A DNA stretch of 5,552 nucleotides from JAWLDB01 sp041686915 (GTDB taxonomy: Bacteria; Bacillota; UBA994; UBA5500). The notes under the pieces were generated by a model. It was not told the DNA's origin and made no database searches. It was given only the letters and a program-made list of their open reading frames with translations. The position numbers and the translations under genes are program-made. This document shows positions 4,695 through 5,552 of the stretch, piece by piece. How positions within the stretch are numbered: position 1 is the stretch's first letter; the number at the start of each line of letters is the position of its first letter. The stretch spans positions 1-5,552 of the forward strand of contig JAWLDB010000176.1 of assembly GCA_041686915.1 (NCBI GenBank), given 5' to 3'.

Positions 4695-5552
4695 TTATCC
4701 TATTGCCACAATCGGATCGCCGGTATTGATAGCCAGCGAGCTGATTACATAGAGCACGGTTCCATTAAGAGTAGAAAAGTACTCACCCAGAGTGTTGCCG
4801 AAGTAGTCACGGATTTCCCCAATCTTCTGGCCTTCCTGCACCTGGTCACCTGGCTGCACACTCGGATACCAACAGCCGGTCTGCTCAGCGTTGGTGCCAA
4901 CCATGCGTGGCAGGAAGTTAACCGGGCCAAGGTCTTCGACGTCACCAGACAGTACCCCTAGATGCTTCAGCACGTTACAGACTCCACGGGTGTAGGCCTC
5001 GACCTGATCTTCGGCCCACAGTCCACACTGGCCAATTTCGCCCAGGAACCCGGGTACACCTTGAGCCGCCGCTGATCCAAAGGTTCCTGTAGTGGAAACA
5101 GAGCCAACCACATAAGGAACTCCCAAGAGAGCTGCTGCTGCACGAGAGGCTTCGGCGAGCTCTTCTCCTGCGCCGGCAGGGTAAAGTACGAACGGCACTA
5201 ATGCCTCGTGGATATCTCCGCCATGCAGATCCATATAGAAATCAGCCTGGGCGTGCAACTCTGTACTGATAGTGTAAGCGATACGCTCGCTGATGGTTCC
5301 GCGAGCTGAACCTGGGAACATGCGGTTCAAGTTCTTGCCGTCCAGCGGCCCCACATACTGCAATTTCGCCTGAAATGCAGTCGTATTCACCGGATGAACA
5401 ATAGCTACTCGGCCACTGACTTCTTCTGGTAGCAGCGCTTTAGCCAAACGAATAGCTGTCTCGATCCCCGGATACTCTCCGCCGTGCACTCCGCTGGTGA
5501 TAACAACTGTTTTACCCGACTTGGCACCATTAATCAGTGTGATCGGCATCCC
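4695..5552 (-). CDS. Succinylglutamate desuccinylase/aspartoacylase-family (M14-like) zinc enzyme, partial
   Basis: Zinc-dependent deacylase/carboxypeptidase-fold protein of the AstE/AspA family, probably cytoplasmic, hydrolysing an amide bond of an N-acyl amino acid or similar small substrate; the actual substrate cannot be inferred. Numbering from the Met at 5549: GVHGGEYPG supplies His22 and Glu25, and MDLHGGD supplies His109, the three zinc ligands. GKNLNRMFPG (71-80) holds the Asn/Arg substrate-carboxylate motif, and Glu171 in GFLGEIG is the expected catalytic base. The C-terminal 60 residues (YPSVQPGDQVQEGQKIGEI onward) form a biotinyl/lipoyl-like beta-barrel seen in this family. The frame stays open to the window edge: the codon before Met is Gly, and family members usually carry some 20-40 residues before the PITLING strand, so the Met is internal and the gene is cut by the right edge. 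An intrinsic terminator follows directly. Family call firm, enzymatic specificity open. Confidence 0.9.
   Translation of the reverse strand, partial: GMPITLINGAKSGKTVVITSGVHGGEYPGIETAIRLAKALLPEEVSGRVAIVHPVNTTAFQAKLQYVGPLDGKNLNRMFPGSARGTISERIAYTISTELHAQADFYMDLHGGDIHEALVPFVLYPAGAGEELAEASRAAAALLGVPYVVGSVSTTGTFGSAAAQGVPGFLGEIGQCGLWAEDQVEAYTRGVCNVLKHLGVLSGDVEDLGPVNFLPRMVGTNAEQTGCWYPSVQPGDQVQEGQKIGEIRDYFGNTLGEYFSTLNGTVLYVISSLAINTGDPIVAIG

Noticed and set aside
4617..4961. Plus-strand 114-codon open frame across the terminator and the end of the AstE/AspA-like gene
   Set aside because: It crosses an intrinsic terminator stem and overlaps a conserved gene on the opposite strand; no SD or domain seen.

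Overview
The window looks like an ordinary chromosomal segment of a Gram-positive-type (Firmicutes/Clostridia-like) anaerobe. Near-consensus AAAGGAGG-type ribosome binding sites precede several genes. GTG, TTG and possibly ATC starts are used, the base composition is mid-range, the intergenic gaps are short with strong GC-rich hairpin terminators, and the gene families (Nif3-like, NlpC/P60 with a proline-rich linker, DUF302, AstE/AspA-like zinc enzyme) are common in that group. The phylum call is inference; no rRNA or other taxonomic marker is present.

Layout from left to right: (1) positions 1-180, minus strand, hold the N-terminal 60 codons of a Nif3-like dinuclear-metal protein that runs off the left edge. 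(2) Positions 181-330 are intergenic, with a candidate extended -10 promoter and a strong hairpin just after the next gene's stop. (3) 331-1710, minus strand, encode a secreted protein with three NlpC/P60 domains; the first two have lost the catalytic cysteine and only the C-terminal one is intact. Its start is odd: the SD and signal peptide point to an ATC codon, and an 8-codon mini-ORF ends inside its SD. (4) 1711-1828 is a divergent intergenic region. (5) 1829-2758 and 2751-4151, plus strand, form a two-gene operon overlapping by 8 bases: a UbiA-superfamily polyprenyl-phosphate phosphoribosyltransferase-like enzyme and a polytopic GT-C-like glycosyltransferase. (6) 4161-4186 is a hairpin serving as terminator for both converging units. 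(7) 4188-4574, minus strand, encode a DUF302 protein. (8) 4661-4689 is an intrinsic terminator. (9) 4695-5552, minus strand, encode an AstE/AspA-like zinc deacylase/carboxypeptidase that runs off the right edge.

Functionally, the centre concerns the cell envelope. The operon could make a polyprenyl-phosphate-linked pentose precursor and use it (or another lipid-linked sugar) for extracytoplasmic glycosylation. The divergently transcribed NlpC/P60 protein probably hydrolyses peptide cross-links in peptidoglycan. The flanking Nif3, DUF302 and AstE/AspA genes have their own transcription signals and no evident pathway link to the centre. I see no mobile element, CRISPR array, tRNA, rRNA or phage gene, and no clear new defence-type system. 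The most unusual points are the triple NlpC/P60 architecture with two dead domains, the probable AUC start coupled to a leader mini-ORF, and the UbiA/GT-C gene pair.
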